A stretch of 64,000 nucleotides of DNA from JBCCMF01 sp038747545 (GTDB lineage Bacteria; Bacteroidota; Rhodothermia; Rhodothermales; JBCCMF01). The translations under genes were made by a program, and so were the position numbers. Positions 1-9,534 of this stretch are shown here, one piece after another (position 1 is the stretch's first letter; each line of letters opens with the position of its first letter). The stretch covers positions 4,128-68,127 of the forward strand of contig JBCDJT010000006.1 in the NCBI GenBank assembly GCA_038747545.1, given 5' to 3'. The notes beneath the pieces were generated by a model. The model had not been told where the DNA came from and did no database searches. It worked only from the letters and a program-made list of their open reading frames with translations.

Positions 1-67
1 GTGAGCTCCATCGAATGCTCGTTGGGTCTGCACTGCTCGCTGCCACTAAGCTATCGCCTTGCTACTT

Positions 68-1267
68 ATGCTCGTTCGCTACCCTGCCGCCCACGCTGGT
101 GTCTTTTGTCGTCTTACTGCTTGGTGCGTCCTCGTTTTTCTGCTTTTCCCTAGACTGGTCTCAGCACAGACGGGCCTCACGTTCTCCTTTGCCAACCAGC
201 AAATCACAGGGACTGCGCCGAATACGAACTACCAGTTCGACGTGGTGGTGCAGGCTACGGCGGCAGGCACGCGCCTTGGCGATACGCAGGTCTATCTGAA
301 CTACAACACCGCAGCTTTTGGGACTAGTGTTGTGGCAGGCTCGAAAATCACAGTGACGAAAGGGACGCTCTTACAGGGGCTGCTGGGTAATATTGACGGA
401 TTGGACCTCTACACCATCGTGAGTACCACTGACAACACCGATGCGCGTGTAGCGATCACGATGGAGTACAACTATGGCGGCAACCCCACCCAAGGCAACG
501 AGGTGCCGACCACAGCGACGCAACTGCTACAGGTAGAGATAGACATCAGCGACGCAAGCCAGATCGCTGGCCTCTCGTTCGATGCGACTCTGATGGGCAA
601 CCAGCAGTACACCTCCAACAACGTGGATCGGTATTCGCCTGTGGTGGCCACCGACACCGACAACATGGTGCTACCGGTCGAACTGGTGTCGTTTGCGGCT
701 CGCCAAGAGCAGAACGTGCTGCACTTTGCATGGGCCACGGCGTCGGAGTCAAACAATGCAGGCTTTGACCTAGAGTACAAGTCGCGCTTGACAGGCACAG
801 AGACCGACGATGCGCACGTTGTTGGCGATTGGACCCAGCTGGCGTACGTGGTAGGCCAGGGGACGACGCTGGAGCGCACGGACTACAGCTATGAGCATGC
901 CACGCTGCCACCGGGCAGCTACCTCTTCCGGCTCCGGCAGATCGACTTCGACGGGACGGTGTCCTTTGGCCCAGAGACTGCGTTTGACGTTACGCTCCCT
1001 GAGGCGTACCGGCTCGATGCGCTCTATCCCAACCCAATGAGCCAAACAGGCACGCTCCAGTTTGCCGTGCGCGAGCCGCAGGAGGTGCGCATCACGCTGT
1101 ACTCGCTCCTAGGCCAGCGAGTGGCCACGCTATACGAGGCCGAGGTGCCGGCCAACCAACTCCAGCAAATCCGCGTAGATGCTGGAGCTATGGCGAGCGG
1201 CGTTTACTTCCTCGCCGTGCAAGGCGAGCGCTTCCGTGTTAGCGAGCGGTTTGTTGTAGCCCGCTGA
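68..1267 (+). CDS. T9SS-sorted secreted protein with cohesin-like domain
   Basis: 399-residue exported protein. A hydrophobic signal peptide ends near SAQ (about residue 33). Residues about 35-200 form an all-beta region resembling cohesin-type domains (weak call). A linker starting LPVELVSF and containing SESNNAGF leads into an Fn3-like segment, and the last ~85 residues are a Por secretion tail with the marks LYPNP, LYSLLGQRV and SGVYFL. Family knowledge: such tails direct export through the type IX system and are usually cleaved at the cell surface. The ATG at 68 is preferred over an in-frame TTG at 59 because it starts just before the signal peptide. The role of the beta domain is unknown. 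Confidence 0.8.
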   Translation: MLVRYPAAHAGVFCRLTAWCVLVFLLFPRLVSAQTGLTFSFANQQITGTAPNTNYQFDVVVQATAAGTRLGDTQVYLNYNTAAFGTSVVAGSKITVTKGTLLQGLLGNIDGLDLYTIVSTTDNTDARVAITMEYNYGGNPTQGNEVPTTATQLLQVEIDISDASQIAGLSFDATLMGNQQYTSNNVDRYSPVVATDTDNMVLPVELVSFAARQEQNVLHFAWATASESNNAGFDLEYKSRLTGTETDDAHVVGDWTQLAYVVGQGTTLERTDYSYEHATLPPGSYLFRLRQIDFDGTVSFGPETAFDVTLPEAYRLDALYPNPMSQTGTLQFAVREPQEVRITLYSLLGQRVATLYEAEVPANQLQQIRVDAGAMASGVYFLAVQGERFRVSERFVVAR

Positions 1268-1420
1268 TAGCATCTTGGGATTACAAAGGAGATTACAAAA
1301 CGCTTGTCGATTTCTACCGATTCCCAACGAATCAGTACAGTGAAAACGCTGATTTTACTTACATAATCGACTATGAAAGAGCCATAGAGAGTAGTATCCT
1401 ACCCGCCCTCGGTACAGCGC

Positions 1421-2284
1421 TTACTCGGTTGGCTCAGCTACGAGCGTCAGCCACTTGCCGTCGGGGCTCACGTCTAGGCGCGTGATGTTGGTCAACCCCT
1501 CGAACGTCTCTACGGGCTTCCAGTCGTCTAGGGCCTCGGTCCAGACGTAGAGGGTGCTGTCTTTGCCAGCGAGCATGCCGCTGCCGTCGGGGAGCCAGTC
1601 GTAATCCTCCACACCATCAGGGAGGAACGCAATACGGCGGTCGAGGCCGTTGCGGGGTTGTAGCCAACGTACCATCCAGCGGTCGCGCTTGAGCACGTAG
1701 CTCACGCGCTGTGTGCCGGGGATCACGTTGAAGCCGCGCCCGATGGTCCGAGCTCGATTGAGCGAACGGTCCCCGGCGAGAGAAATTTGACGCAGCAATG
1801 TTGGGTCGCCCAGCTTGAAGGCCACCACATAGGTGGTATCGAGCCATGCATAGTAGCCTAGCGAGTCTTCCTCGGGAAACGCCAGCATCGGGTTGTTGCC
1901 GTGCTCGTCAAACCGCCATATGCGCTGGGTGCCGTCCATTTCCACGCGGATGGTGGCAAAGTCGCGTGTGAGCGGGATAGGCTTGGGCGAATACTCGGCT
2001 TCCTCCGTCTTCGTCACCTGCGCCAGGATCTTGCCGTCAATGATGTAGCGGTAGATATCCGTGGGCGGCGTGCGGTCAGAGGTGAAGAGGAGGGAGCGGC
2101 TGTCGTGCTCGAACTGCGGTTGGTTGTCGTAGCCGTCGTGCTTGGAGATGTTGACCAGCTCGCCCACTTGCACGCTGTCGGCGGTGTGCATGAGCGGGGC
2201 CAGGTAGACCTCCGTGCTGGGCTGCGCCCATGCAGGCAACGCGAGCAAGAACGAGCAGAACGTGAGGCTAAGCAGGTGGCGCAT
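1421..2284 (-). CDS. TolB-like beta-propeller protein, exported
   Basis: 287 residues. The signal peptide begins MRHLLSLTFCSFLLALPAWA, which makes the ATG at 2284 better than the upstream start at 2317. Repeats of the type SRSLLFTSDR, near residues 60-75, and SPDGKWLTLVAE, at the C-terminus, are typical TolB/WD40-like blades. It probably folds as a periplasmic beta-propeller. It is short for TolB proper and no pal or tolQR genes are nearby, so it is a TolB-like protein of unknown partner rather than TolB itself. It is convergent with the upstream secreted protein. Confidence 0.7.
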   Translation of the reverse strand: MRHLLSLTFCSFLLALPAWAQPSTEVYLAPLMHTADSVQVGELVNISKHDGYDNQPQFEHDSRSLLFTSDRTPPTDIYRYIIDGKILAQVTKTEEAEYSPKPIPLTRDFATIRVEMDGTQRIWRFDEHGNNPMLAFPEEDSLGYYAWLDTTYVVAFKLGDPTLLRQISLAGDRSLNRARTIGRGFNVIPGTQRVSYVLKRDRWMVRWLQPRNGLDRRIAFLPDGVEDYDWLPDGSGMLAGKDSTLYVWTEALDDWKPVETFEGLTNITRLDVSPDGKWLTLVAEPTE

Positions 2285-2475
2285 GACGTAGGGCATGGGG
2301 AATAGCGGAGTGAGCAAACCGTTAAAAATAGAGCAGGCGGTGGACGTTGAGCGGCCCAGGGTCTATCCTGGCCGTGTAGACAGGCGCCCGTTGCCATGAC
2401 GTGGGAAGCGGTGGGACGAGGAAAAGCGTGTGTCTGTAGTCACTATGCTCTCGCTCTTATCTCTTGTGTGATTCT

Positions 2476-3744
2476 ATGAATGAAATGCTTGCCGTAATTC
2501 TGGGCGGTGGTGCCGGGTCCCGGCTGATGCCGCTCACCTCAAAGCGCTCCAAGCCCGCCGTCCCGCTCGCTGGCAAGTACCGCCTCATCGATATTCCGGT
2601 TTCGAACTGCATCAACTCGGACGTCAACAAGATCTTTGTCTTGACCCAGTTCAACTCGGCCAGCCTCAACCGGCATATCTCGAAGACCTACCAGTTTGAC
2701 CGCTTCCGCTCGGGCTTTGTGAACATTTTGGCGGCGGAGCAGACCCCCAACTCGCGGTCGTGGTTCCAGGGCACCGCCGATGCTGTGCGTCAGTCGCTGC
2801 CGCACATCTCGCCCTACCGCCACTCGCATACCCTTATCCTCTCGGGCGATCAGCTCTACACGATGGACTACCGCAAGATGCTGGCCCACCACGTGGCGCT
2901 CGGGGCGGATATCTCTATCGCAACGATCCCCGTCAATGCTGAAGATGCGCCCGGCTTTGGCATCCTGAAGACCGACGATGACGGCGTTATCACGGAGTTC
3001 CACGAGAAGCCCCCTTCGGATCAACTCGGGGACAAGACCAGCCCGGTCAGCGCTGAGATGGAAGCGCAGGGCCGCGTCTACCTCGCGTCGATGGGCATTT
3101 ACATCTTCAACAGCGAATTGCTGAAGCAGCAACTGGAAGGGCACGAGGAGGACCACGACTTCGGCAAGCAGATCATTCCCCGCGCCATCGACAACCTGCG
3201 TGTGGCGAGCTATCCGTTTGAGGGCTACTGGAGCGACATCGGGACAATCCGCTCGTTCTTTGAGTCGAACATTATGCTGGCGCGGCGCAATCCGCCGTTC
3301 AACATGTACGACACCACCATGCCGATCTACACGAACGCACGCCTGCTGCCGCCGGCCAAGATCGTCAGCTCGTTCGTGCAGGAGTCGCTGATCTCTGAGG
3401 GGAGCATCGTGGTCAACAGCCAGATCTCAAACTCGGTCATTGGGATACGCTCGTTCATCGACAACAACACCACGATCAAGAACTCGGTCATCATGGGCTC
3501 GGACTACTACCCGTGGCACGACCCCAGCAAGCGCAGCATCGTGGACGGCCCCATTGCGACGGGCGTAGAGGAAGAGGCGTACATCGAGGGCGCCATCGTG
3601 GACCGCAACGTGCGCATCGGGAAGCGCGCCATCATCAAGAACCGCGACCACGTGCAGGAGGGCGAGGGGCCAAATTTCTACATTCGCGACGGCATTGTAG
3701 TCATCCCCAAGAACGCCGACATCCCCGACGACACGATCATTTGA
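2476..3744 (+). CDS. glgC: Glucose-1-phosphate adenylyltransferase
   Basis: 422 residues, the usual length for bacterial ADP-glucose pyrophosphorylase. It makes ADP-glucose from glucose-1-phosphate and ATP, the committed step of glycogen synthesis. The nucleotide-binding loop GGGAGSRL is at residues 10-17, followed by KRSKPAVPLAGKYRLIDIP. FHEKP and EGYWSDIGT mark the sugar-phosphate site, and the C-terminal third is a left-handed beta-helix of hexapeptide type. The ATG at 2476 (MNEMLAVIL) is chosen over an in-frame TTG at 2464. No other glycogen gene lies in the window. Confidence 0.95.
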   Translation: MNEMLAVILGGGAGSRLMPLTSKRSKPAVPLAGKYRLIDIPVSNCINSDVNKIFVLTQFNSASLNRHISKTYQFDRFRSGFVNILAAEQTPNSRSWFQGTADAVRQSLPHISPYRHSHTLILSGDQLYTMDYRKMLAHHVALGADISIATIPVNAEDAPGFGILKTDDDGVITEFHEKPPSDQLGDKTSPVSAEMEAQGRVYLASMGIYIFNSELLKQQLEGHEEDHDFGKQIIPRAIDNLRVASYPFEGYWSDIGTIRSFFESNIMLARRNPPFNMYDTTMPIYTNARLLPPAKIVSSFVQESLISEGSIVVNSQISNSVIGIRSFIDNNTTIKNSVIMGSDYYPWHDPSKRSIVDGPIATGVEEEAYIEGAIVDRNVRIGKRAIIKNRDHVQEGEGPNFYIRDGIVVIPKNADIPDDTII

Positions 3745-3785
3745 CCCCGAGGTGCCCGTCGGCAGGGTGTCGTATTCCGTCGCAG

Positions 3786-3803
3786 TATTACATCGATGTA
3801 ATA
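3786..3803. promoter_or_regulatory. 18-bp perfect palindrome upstream of sodA
   Basis: TATTACATCGATGTAATA is perfectly self-complementary and centred about 93 bases before the sodA ATG. A further TTACAT half-site follows at 3808-3813. The spacer (3745-3887) is AT-richer than the surroundings. The symmetry suits a dimeric repressor or activator. It does not match the Fur, PerR or FNR consensus as I know them, so the regulator is not named. Confidence 0.55.
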
Positions 3804-3887
3804 AACCTTACATGGAAGGCTTCATTTAAATAAGCACACAGATCCTGTGCTGAGGACTCCTCCAACACTCATTTACCTATACCAACT

Positions 3888-4496
<609 letters not shown>

Positions 4497-4526
4497 GGCC
4501 GAGCAGTCCGTTATTTAGCTTCGCAG

Positions 4527-4557
4527 AGGGCAGAGCGCTTCAGGTGCTCTGCCCTTT
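4527..4557 (+). terminator. Rho-independent terminator of sodA
   Basis: AGGGCAGAGC (4527-4536) pairs perfectly with GCTCTGCCCT (4546-4555) around a 9-base loop, and a short T run follows. It lies 30 bases after the sodA stop and just before the phosphopantetheinyl transferase start at 4573. Confidence 0.8.
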
Positions 4558-4572
4558 GTGTATCTTGCCAGT

Positions 4573-5238
4573 ATGTCCGTTCTGCCTCCGACCGTTACGA
4601 CCAAGCGCCTTGTCTTCGATGCCGAGCAAGCGCCTGCCTACCACGATATCATCTCTGAGGTAGAGCGCAAGCGGATCGGTACGTTTGGTAGCGAGAAGCG
4701 GCGGCGTGAGCACCTGCTCGGGCGGGTGGCGCTACGGCAGCTGGTCGCCGAGCATACGGGCACACTGCCACGCGAAGTGAACCTGCGCGTACCGAAAGGC
4801 GGGTGGGTCGAGGTCGATGTATCGCCCTGCTGGCTGAGCGTTTCGCACTCGGGCACGCACGCGTTCGCGGCGTTGGCTACGCATCCCGTGGGCGTGGACA
4901 TCGAGGTCCGCCGCACCGTCCGTGACGACCTGCATCGCTTCTTGCTCCACCCGGACGAGTACTGGTTTCTCGACTACTGGGAGCAGGCCAGGGGGGGCAA
5001 TGGCTCGTACGACGACACGCTTGTTCGGCTGTGGAGCATCAAGGAGGCCGTGCTCAAAGCGCGGCGCACAGGCTTCCGCATGTCGCCCAAGAAGATCCGG
5101 CTGAAGAACCTCTCGGGCATCGATGCCCAGCTCACCGTGGGCAAAGAGCAGTGGACGGCGGCGTACGGCCTAGACACGCATGCCTGGGCTGTGGCATGGC
5201 CCACGTCAGAGGCGGCTGAAGTTGGCGAGCAGCGCTAG
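4573..5238 (+). CDS. 4'-phosphopantetheinyl transferase superfamily protein
   Basis: 221 residues. It transfers phosphopantetheine from CoA to a serine on acyl or peptidyl carrier proteins. The magnesium and CoA-binding motifs GVDIEVRR (residues ~110-117) and WSIKEAVLKAR (residues ~155-165) are present, as in Sfp-type enzymes. The ATG at 4573 is favoured over a GTG at 4558, which sits next to the sodA terminator. Its last 33 bases overlap the 3' end of convergent hisH. No polyketide or non-ribosomal peptide genes are nearby, so the carrier protein served is unknown. Confidence 0.85.
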   Translation: MSVLPPTVTTKRLVFDAEQAPAYHDIISEVERKRIGTFGSEKRRREHLLGRVALRQLVAEHTGTLPREVNLRVPKGGWVEVDVSPCWLSVSHSGTHAFAALATHPVGVDIEVRRTVRDDLHRFLLHPDEYWFLDYWEQARGGNGSYDDTLVRLWSIKEAVLKARRTGFRMSPKKIRLKNLSGIDAQLTVGKEQWTAAYGLDTHAWAVAWPTSEAAEVGEQR

Positions 5239-5829
5239 GCCGTTGTCTTGGCTCTTCTCCGGGTGAAACTGGACGCCATAGACATTGTCGCGGTGGACTA
5301 TCGCCGTGAAGTCGACGCCGTAGCCGCATGTGGCGAGCGTATGCGCCGCGTTCGCTGGGATGCCGTGGTACGAGTGAACGAAGTAGAAGTAGGGCGCTAC
5401 CGGGAGGTCAGCAAGGAGCGGCGTCTCGCGCGTCGCCGCCGTGGTGTTCCAGCCCATGTGCGGCACTTTGAGCGCGTGCCCATCGGCATCGGCTAGGTCG
5501 TGCGCGAAGCGGGTCACACGGCCGGGGATGAGACCGAGGCCCCGGTGGTCGCCCATCTCATCGCTCCCGTCAAACAGCAGCTGCATGCCGACGCAGACGC
5601 CCAGGAACGGGATGCCGCGCTCTACCGCATGGTGGATGGCGGGCTCCAAGTTGCGGCGCCGGATCTCGTCGGCGCACGCCCCGAAGGCGCCCACGCCGGG
5701 TAGCACCAGCCGCTGGGCCTCGGCGATGCGCTCGGTGTCATCGGTGCGCAGCACGCTAGCGCCGATGCGCTCGAACGCCTTCTCGATGGAGCGCAGGTTG
5801 CCGATGCCGTAGTCGATAATCGTGATCAT
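5206..5829 (-). CDS. hisH: Imidazole glycerol phosphate synthase, glutaminase subunit
   Basis: 207 residues, class I glutamine amidotransferase. It supplies ammonia to HisF for the fifth step of histidine synthesis. The catalytic cysteine is in GVCVGMQLLF, and His/Glu are in GVQFHPEKSQ near the C-terminus; the oxyanion strand PGVGAFG is also present. The start ATG overlaps the proC stop by 4 bases (ATGA), implying coupled translation. HisF and HisA are not in the window, so the his genes are split. Confidence 0.95.
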   Translation of the reverse strand: MITIIDYGIGNLRSIEKAFERIGASVLRTDDTERIAEAQRLVLPGVGAFGACADEIRRRNLEPAIHHAVERGIPFLGVCVGMQLLFDGSDEMGDHRGLGLIPGRVTRFAHDLADADGHALKVPHMGWNTTAATRETPLLADLPVAPYFYFVHSYHGIPANAAHTLATCGYGVDFTAIVHRDNVYGVQFHPEKSQDNGLALLANFSRL

Positions 5830-6653
5830 TCACTCTTCGGTTGGCTGAGTTCGTACGAACGTTGCGTGGCGGTGGCGACGGCGTTGATAAGCATGGTGCG
5901 GAGGCCGTGCGACTCCAGGTCGGCGATGGCGGCGATGGCGGTGCCGCCGGGCGTCGTCACCTCGTCGCGCAGGATGGCTGGGTGCTTGCCCGTTTCGATG
6001 ACGAGCTTGGCCGCGCCAAAGACCGTCTGCGCCGCGAGGCGGAACGCGGTGGGGCGGGGCAGGCCCTGCTTCACGCCGCCGTCGGTGAGTGCTTCGATGA
6101 CCATGTAGACGTACGCGGGTCCGCTGCCCGAGAGGCCCGTCACCGCATCCATCAGGTACTCCGGCACCACCTCGACCTTGCCCACGCACTCGAACATCGC
6201 GCGGACGACGGCCAGATGCGCCTCGGTGGCGGTCGACCCTGCCGCAAGTGCCGTGGCGCCTTCGTCCACCAGCATCGGCGTGTTCGGCATCGTGCGCACC
6301 ACTGGCTGCTCGCCGCCAAACGCCGACTCCAGCGCCGCCGACGTCACGCCGGCCAGCACCGAGACCACGATGGCATCGGGCGAGACCGCGCCCTCAATCT
6401 GCGCGATGACCTTCTGCGCGATCTGCGGCTTCACGGCGATGACGACAACGGTAGCGCCGCGTACAGCGGCTTCGTTATCCGTAGTGGTTATGATGCCCGG
6501 AAATTGTTCGGCGAGTGTGTCAAGCGCTGCGGGGTTGCGCCGCGTGGCGCGAATCGCTTCGGGCGCTACATCGTGCCCCCTCAGCAGGCCGCCAATGAGC
6601 GCCCGCCCGATATTGCCTGCGCCGATGATGGCGAAGTGATGATCCTGGAGCAT
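5826..6653 (-). CDS. proC: Pyrroline-5-carboxylate reductase
   Basis: 275 residues, the usual size. It reduces pyrroline-5-carboxylate to proline with NAD(P)H. The Rossmann loop GAGNIGRALIGGLL is at residues 11-24, and the C-terminal helical domain carries VTGLSGSGPAYVY and DEVTTPGGTAIAAI. It sits between hisB and hisH and overlaps hisH by 4 bases, so it is co-transcribed with histidine genes. The 59-base spacer upstream holds an AGGTC-type repeat array ending 3 bases before the start codon. Confidence 0.95.
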   Translation of the reverse strand: MLQDHHFAIIGAGNIGRALIGGLLRGHDVAPEAIRATRRNPAALDTLAEQFPGIITTTDNEAAVRGATVVVIAVKPQIAQKVIAQIEGAVSPDAIVVSVLAGVTSAALESAFGGEQPVVRTMPNTPMLVDEGATALAAGSTATEAHLAVVRAMFECVGKVEVVPEYLMDAVTGLSGSGPAYVYMVIEALTDGGVKQGLPRPTAFRLAAQTVFGAAKLVIETGKHPAILRDEVTTPGGTAIAAIADLESHGLRTMLINAVATATQRSYELSQPKSE

Positions 6654-6656
6654 GAG

Positions 6657-6685
6657 TGGTCACAGGTCGAAAGTCATAAGGTCAC
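6657..6685 (+). repeat. AGGTCNN heptad array before proC start
   Basis: On the plus strand the units are TGGTCAC, AGGTCGA, AAGTCATA and AGGTCAC, with spacing 7, 7 and 8. Read on the coding (minus) strand this is a degenerate GACCTNN array that ends 3 bases before the proC ATG. The same design occurs before two genes of the gld operon near 60.5 and 62.8 kb. Function unknown. Confidence 0.55.
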
Positions 6686-6712
6686 GGTACCAAAGCGGTG
6701 TAACGCGCTCAG

Positions 6713-7306
6713 TCAGATCTGCCCCTTGGTGGAGAGCACCGCTGTGCCCTCGGGGTTGCGGCGCGTGGCAGCGTGCAGGGCGCGGGCAGCTGACTTGAAG
6801 ATGGCCTCGATCTGATGATGCGTGTTGCGGCCGTAGAGTACCGTCAAGTGGAGGTTGCAGCGCACCTGCTCGGCGAACGAGTACCAGAAGTGCTCCACCA
6901 TCTCCGTGGCGAGGTCGCCGACGGTGTCGCGCGCGAACGTGGCGTCGAAGTAGAGGAAGAAGCGGCCCGAGAGGTCGACGACGCAGCGCGCCAGTGACTC
7001 ATCCATCGGCACGTAGGCATGCCCGTAGCGCGCGATGTAGGCTTTGTCGCCCAGCGCCTGCGCGAAGGCCTGGCCAAGCACAATACCCACGTCTTCCACC
7101 GTGTGGTGGTCGTCCACATGCAGATCGCCATCACAACTGACCTCCAGGTCGAACCGCCCGTGCTTGGCGAACAGGTCGAGCATGTGGTCGAGGAAACCGA
7201 CGCCCGTGGCGTTCTGGTAGGTGCCCGTACCGTCGAGGCCAAGGGTGACCGTGATCGCCGTCTCACCGGTTTTGCGGTGAACGGTGGCATGACGTGGGTC
7301 GAGCAT
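6713..7306 (-). CDS. hisB: Imidazoleglycerol-phosphate dehydratase
   Basis: 197 residues, the monofunctional form without a histidinol-phosphatase domain. It dehydrates imidazoleglycerol phosphate in histidine synthesis. Metal-binding motifs are GFLDHMLDLFAKHG, GDLHVDDHHTVED and, near the C-terminus, NTHHQIEAIFKS. The ATG at 7306 (MLDPRHATVHRK) matches the family's usual start better than a GTG at 7357. It is first in the hisB-proC-hisH run and divergent from metG. Confidence 0.95.
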   Translation of the reverse strand: MLDPRHATVHRKTGETAITVTLGLDGTGTYQNATGVGFLDHMLDLFAKHGRFDLEVSCDGDLHVDDHHTVEDVGIVLGQAFAQALGDKAYIARYGHAYVPMDESLARCVVDLSGRFFLYFDATFARDTVGDLATEMVEHFWYSFAEQVRCNLHLTVLYGRNTHHQIEAIFKSAARALHAATRRNPEGTAVLSTKGQI

Positions 7307-7434
7307 GGCGTGCCGCAGCGTGTTCGTGTGAACGATTAAACTACAATGCCTGCGCACGGGATAGAAGTTGAATCTTAGCGAAGGCCCTGCCGTTTGCGGC
7401 TGCCGCTATTCCTCGCTGAATTATTACTGCGTCT

Positions 7435-9534
7435 ATGCCTGCTGCTTTCAAGCGCACCCTCGTCACCTCGGCGCTGCCCTACGCCAACGGTCCTATTCAC
7501 CTCGGCCACCTTGCGGGGGCCTACCTGCCGGGCGACTTGTACTGCCGGTTCATGAGGCTCAAAGGGGAAGACCTCGTCTACGTCTGCGGCTCCGACGAGC
7601 ACGGCGCGGCCATCATGATCAAGGCGCTGAAGGATGGCATCACGCCCCGCGACATCATCGACCAATACCATCCGATGATCGAGGCGAGCTTCCGGGCATT
7701 CGGCATGAGCTTCGACCATTACAGCCGCACCTCGGCCGAGATCCACCACCGCACGAGCCGCGAGGTCTTCCGGGCACTGGCCGAGAAGGGCGCCTTTACG
7801 TACAAGACGCAACGGCAGCTCTATGACCCTGAAGCGCGCATGTTCTTGGCCGACCGCTTCATCGTGGGCACGTGCCCGGTGTGCGGCTATCCCGAAGCGT
7901 ACGGCGATCAGTGCGAGAACTGCGGTTCTACGCTGAGCCCGAGCGAACTCATCGACCCGAGGAGCACCCTGACCAACGCCACGCCGGTGTGGCGCGAAAC
8001 GACGCATTGGTTCTTACCCCTAGAGGATTGGCAGGAGCGGCTGGAAGCGTACGTGGCGAGTCACCCCGAGTGGAAGCCGAACGTATCGGGGCAAATCAGA
8101 AGTTGGTTCAACGATGGCTTGAAGGCCCGCGCCATGACGCGCGACCTGACGTGGGGCGTGCCCGTCCCGGACGATGTGGCCGAAGCAGCGGGCATCGATG
8201 CGGAGGGCAAGGTGTTCTACGTCTGGTTCGACGCGCCCATTGGCTACATCTCGGCCACGCGCGAGTGGGCCGAGCTGAACGGCCACCCCGACCGCTGGGA
8301 GGACTACTGGAAGCAAGACGACACGCGCCTCATCCACTTCATCGGCAAAGACAACATCGTCTTCCATTGCCTCACGTTTCCCGCTACGCTCATGGCGCAC
8401 GGCGGCTTCGTCGTGCCCGAGAACGTGCCCGCCAACGAGTTCCTGACCATCGAGGGCAAGAAGCTCTCCACGAGCCGTGGCTGGGCCATCTGGCTACACG
8501 AATACCTGCAGGACTTCGACCCCGATCTGCTCCGCTACGCGCTGGCAACCACGTTGCCTGAGACCAAAGACGGGGACTTTAGCTGGACCGATTTCCAGAA
8601 CCGCGTCAACAGCGAACTCGCCGACATCCTGGGCAACTTCGTCAACCGCACCATGACGTTTGCCACGCGCTACTTCGACGGCGTGGTGCCGCCGCTGGAT
8701 GATCCGTCTGACCTCGACCGCGAGGTGCTCGACGCCATCGCGGCGTTCCCGGCGACGATTGCGAAGGCGTACGAGAGCTTCCGCACGCGCGAGGCGGTGT
8801 TCGAGACAATGGCGCTGGCGCGCCTCGGCAACAAGTATTTCAACGATACGGCCCCATGGCACACGCGCAAGACCGACCTGCGGGCGTGCGGCAACACCAT
8901 CCACGTCTCGCTCCAGATCTGCGCCGCACTCGCTATCCTGGCCGAGCCCGTGCTGCCGTTCTCCATGGCCAAGCTTCGGGCGATGCTGAACCTCACGGGT
9001 ACCCGGTCGAGCGAGCCTAAGGGCGCCAAGGACGGCATCGGCTGGGCGGAGGCCGGGCAGGCGATCATGCAAGCGGGCCACGCCCTCGGTACCCCCGAAA
9101 TCCTCTTCCGCAAGATCGACGACGCCGTCATCCAAGCACAGATCGACAAGCTGGGGAGCTACGAGGCGGAGGAGCCTGCAGCGCCCGAGGCCGCACCCTA
9201 CGTCGAGCCCAAGCCGGAAATCGTCTTCGACGACTTCGCCAAGCTCGACCTGCGCCTGGGCACCGTGACGGTCGCTGAGCGCATCCCGAAAGCGGATAAG
9301 CTGCTGCGCTTGGAAGTGGACCTTGGCTACGAGACCCGGCAAATCCTGGCGGGCATCGCTGAGCAAATGACGCCGGACGAGATGCTGGGGCGCAAGGTCG
9401 TCGTTGTGGCCAACCTCAAGCCCCGCAAGATGCGCGGCTTCGAGAGCCAGGGCATGGTGCTGATGTCGGAAGACCGCGACGGTACGTTGATTCCGGTGGG
9501 CTCCGATGGCGAGAACGGCGGTGTGGTGCGCTAG
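7435..9534 (+). CDS. metG: Methionine-tRNA ligase
   Basis: 699 residues. It charges tRNA-Met. The class I HIGH element is HLGH (residues 22-25), and a zinc knuckle of two CxxC pairs (CPVC, CENC) spans residues ~147-165. The KMSKS element is the variant KLSTS near residue 342. An alpha-helical anticodon domain follows, then a linker rich in Glu, Ala and Pro, and a C-terminal Trbp111/EMAP-like tRNA-binding domain (~residues 597-699, starting DDFAKLDLRLG). Its final 4 bases overlap the convergent lipid kinase gene. Confidence 0.97.
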   Translation: MPAAFKRTLVTSALPYANGPIHLGHLAGAYLPGDLYCRFMRLKGEDLVYVCGSDEHGAAIMIKALKDGITPRDIIDQYHPMIEASFRAFGMSFDHYSRTSAEIHHRTSREVFRALAEKGAFTYKTQRQLYDPEARMFLADRFIVGTCPVCGYPEAYGDQCENCGSTLSPSELIDPRSTLTNATPVWRETTHWFLPLEDWQERLEAYVASHPEWKPNVSGQIRSWFNDGLKARAMTRDLTWGVPVPDDVAEAAGIDAEGKVFYVWFDAPIGYISATREWAELNGHPDRWEDYWKQDDTRLIHFIGKDNIVFHCLTFPATLMAHGGFVVPENVPANEFLTIEGKKLSTSRGWAIWLHEYLQDFDPDLLRYALATTLPETKDGDFSWTDFQNRVNSELADILGNFVNRTMTFATRYFDGVVPPLDDPSDLDREVLDAIAAFPATIAKAYESFRTREAVFETMALARLGNKYFNDTAPWHTRKTDLRACGNTIHVSLQICAALAILAEPVLPFSMAKLRAMLNLTGTRSSEPKGAKDGIGWAEAGQAIMQAGHALGTPEILFRKIDDAVIQAQIDKLGSYEAEEPAAPEAAPYVEPKPEIVFDDFAKLDLRLGTVTVAERIPKADKLLRLEVDLGYETRQILAGIAEQMTPDEMLGRKVVVVANLKPRKMRGFESQGMVLMSEDRDGTLIPVGSDGENGGVVR

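Noticed and set aside
1277..1300. Direct repeat GATTACAAA twice
   Set aside because: Only nine bases, two copies in an AT-rich spacer; likely chance.
5841..6815. 324-codon open frame opposite proC and hisB
   Set aside because: Antisense to two well-supported genes.
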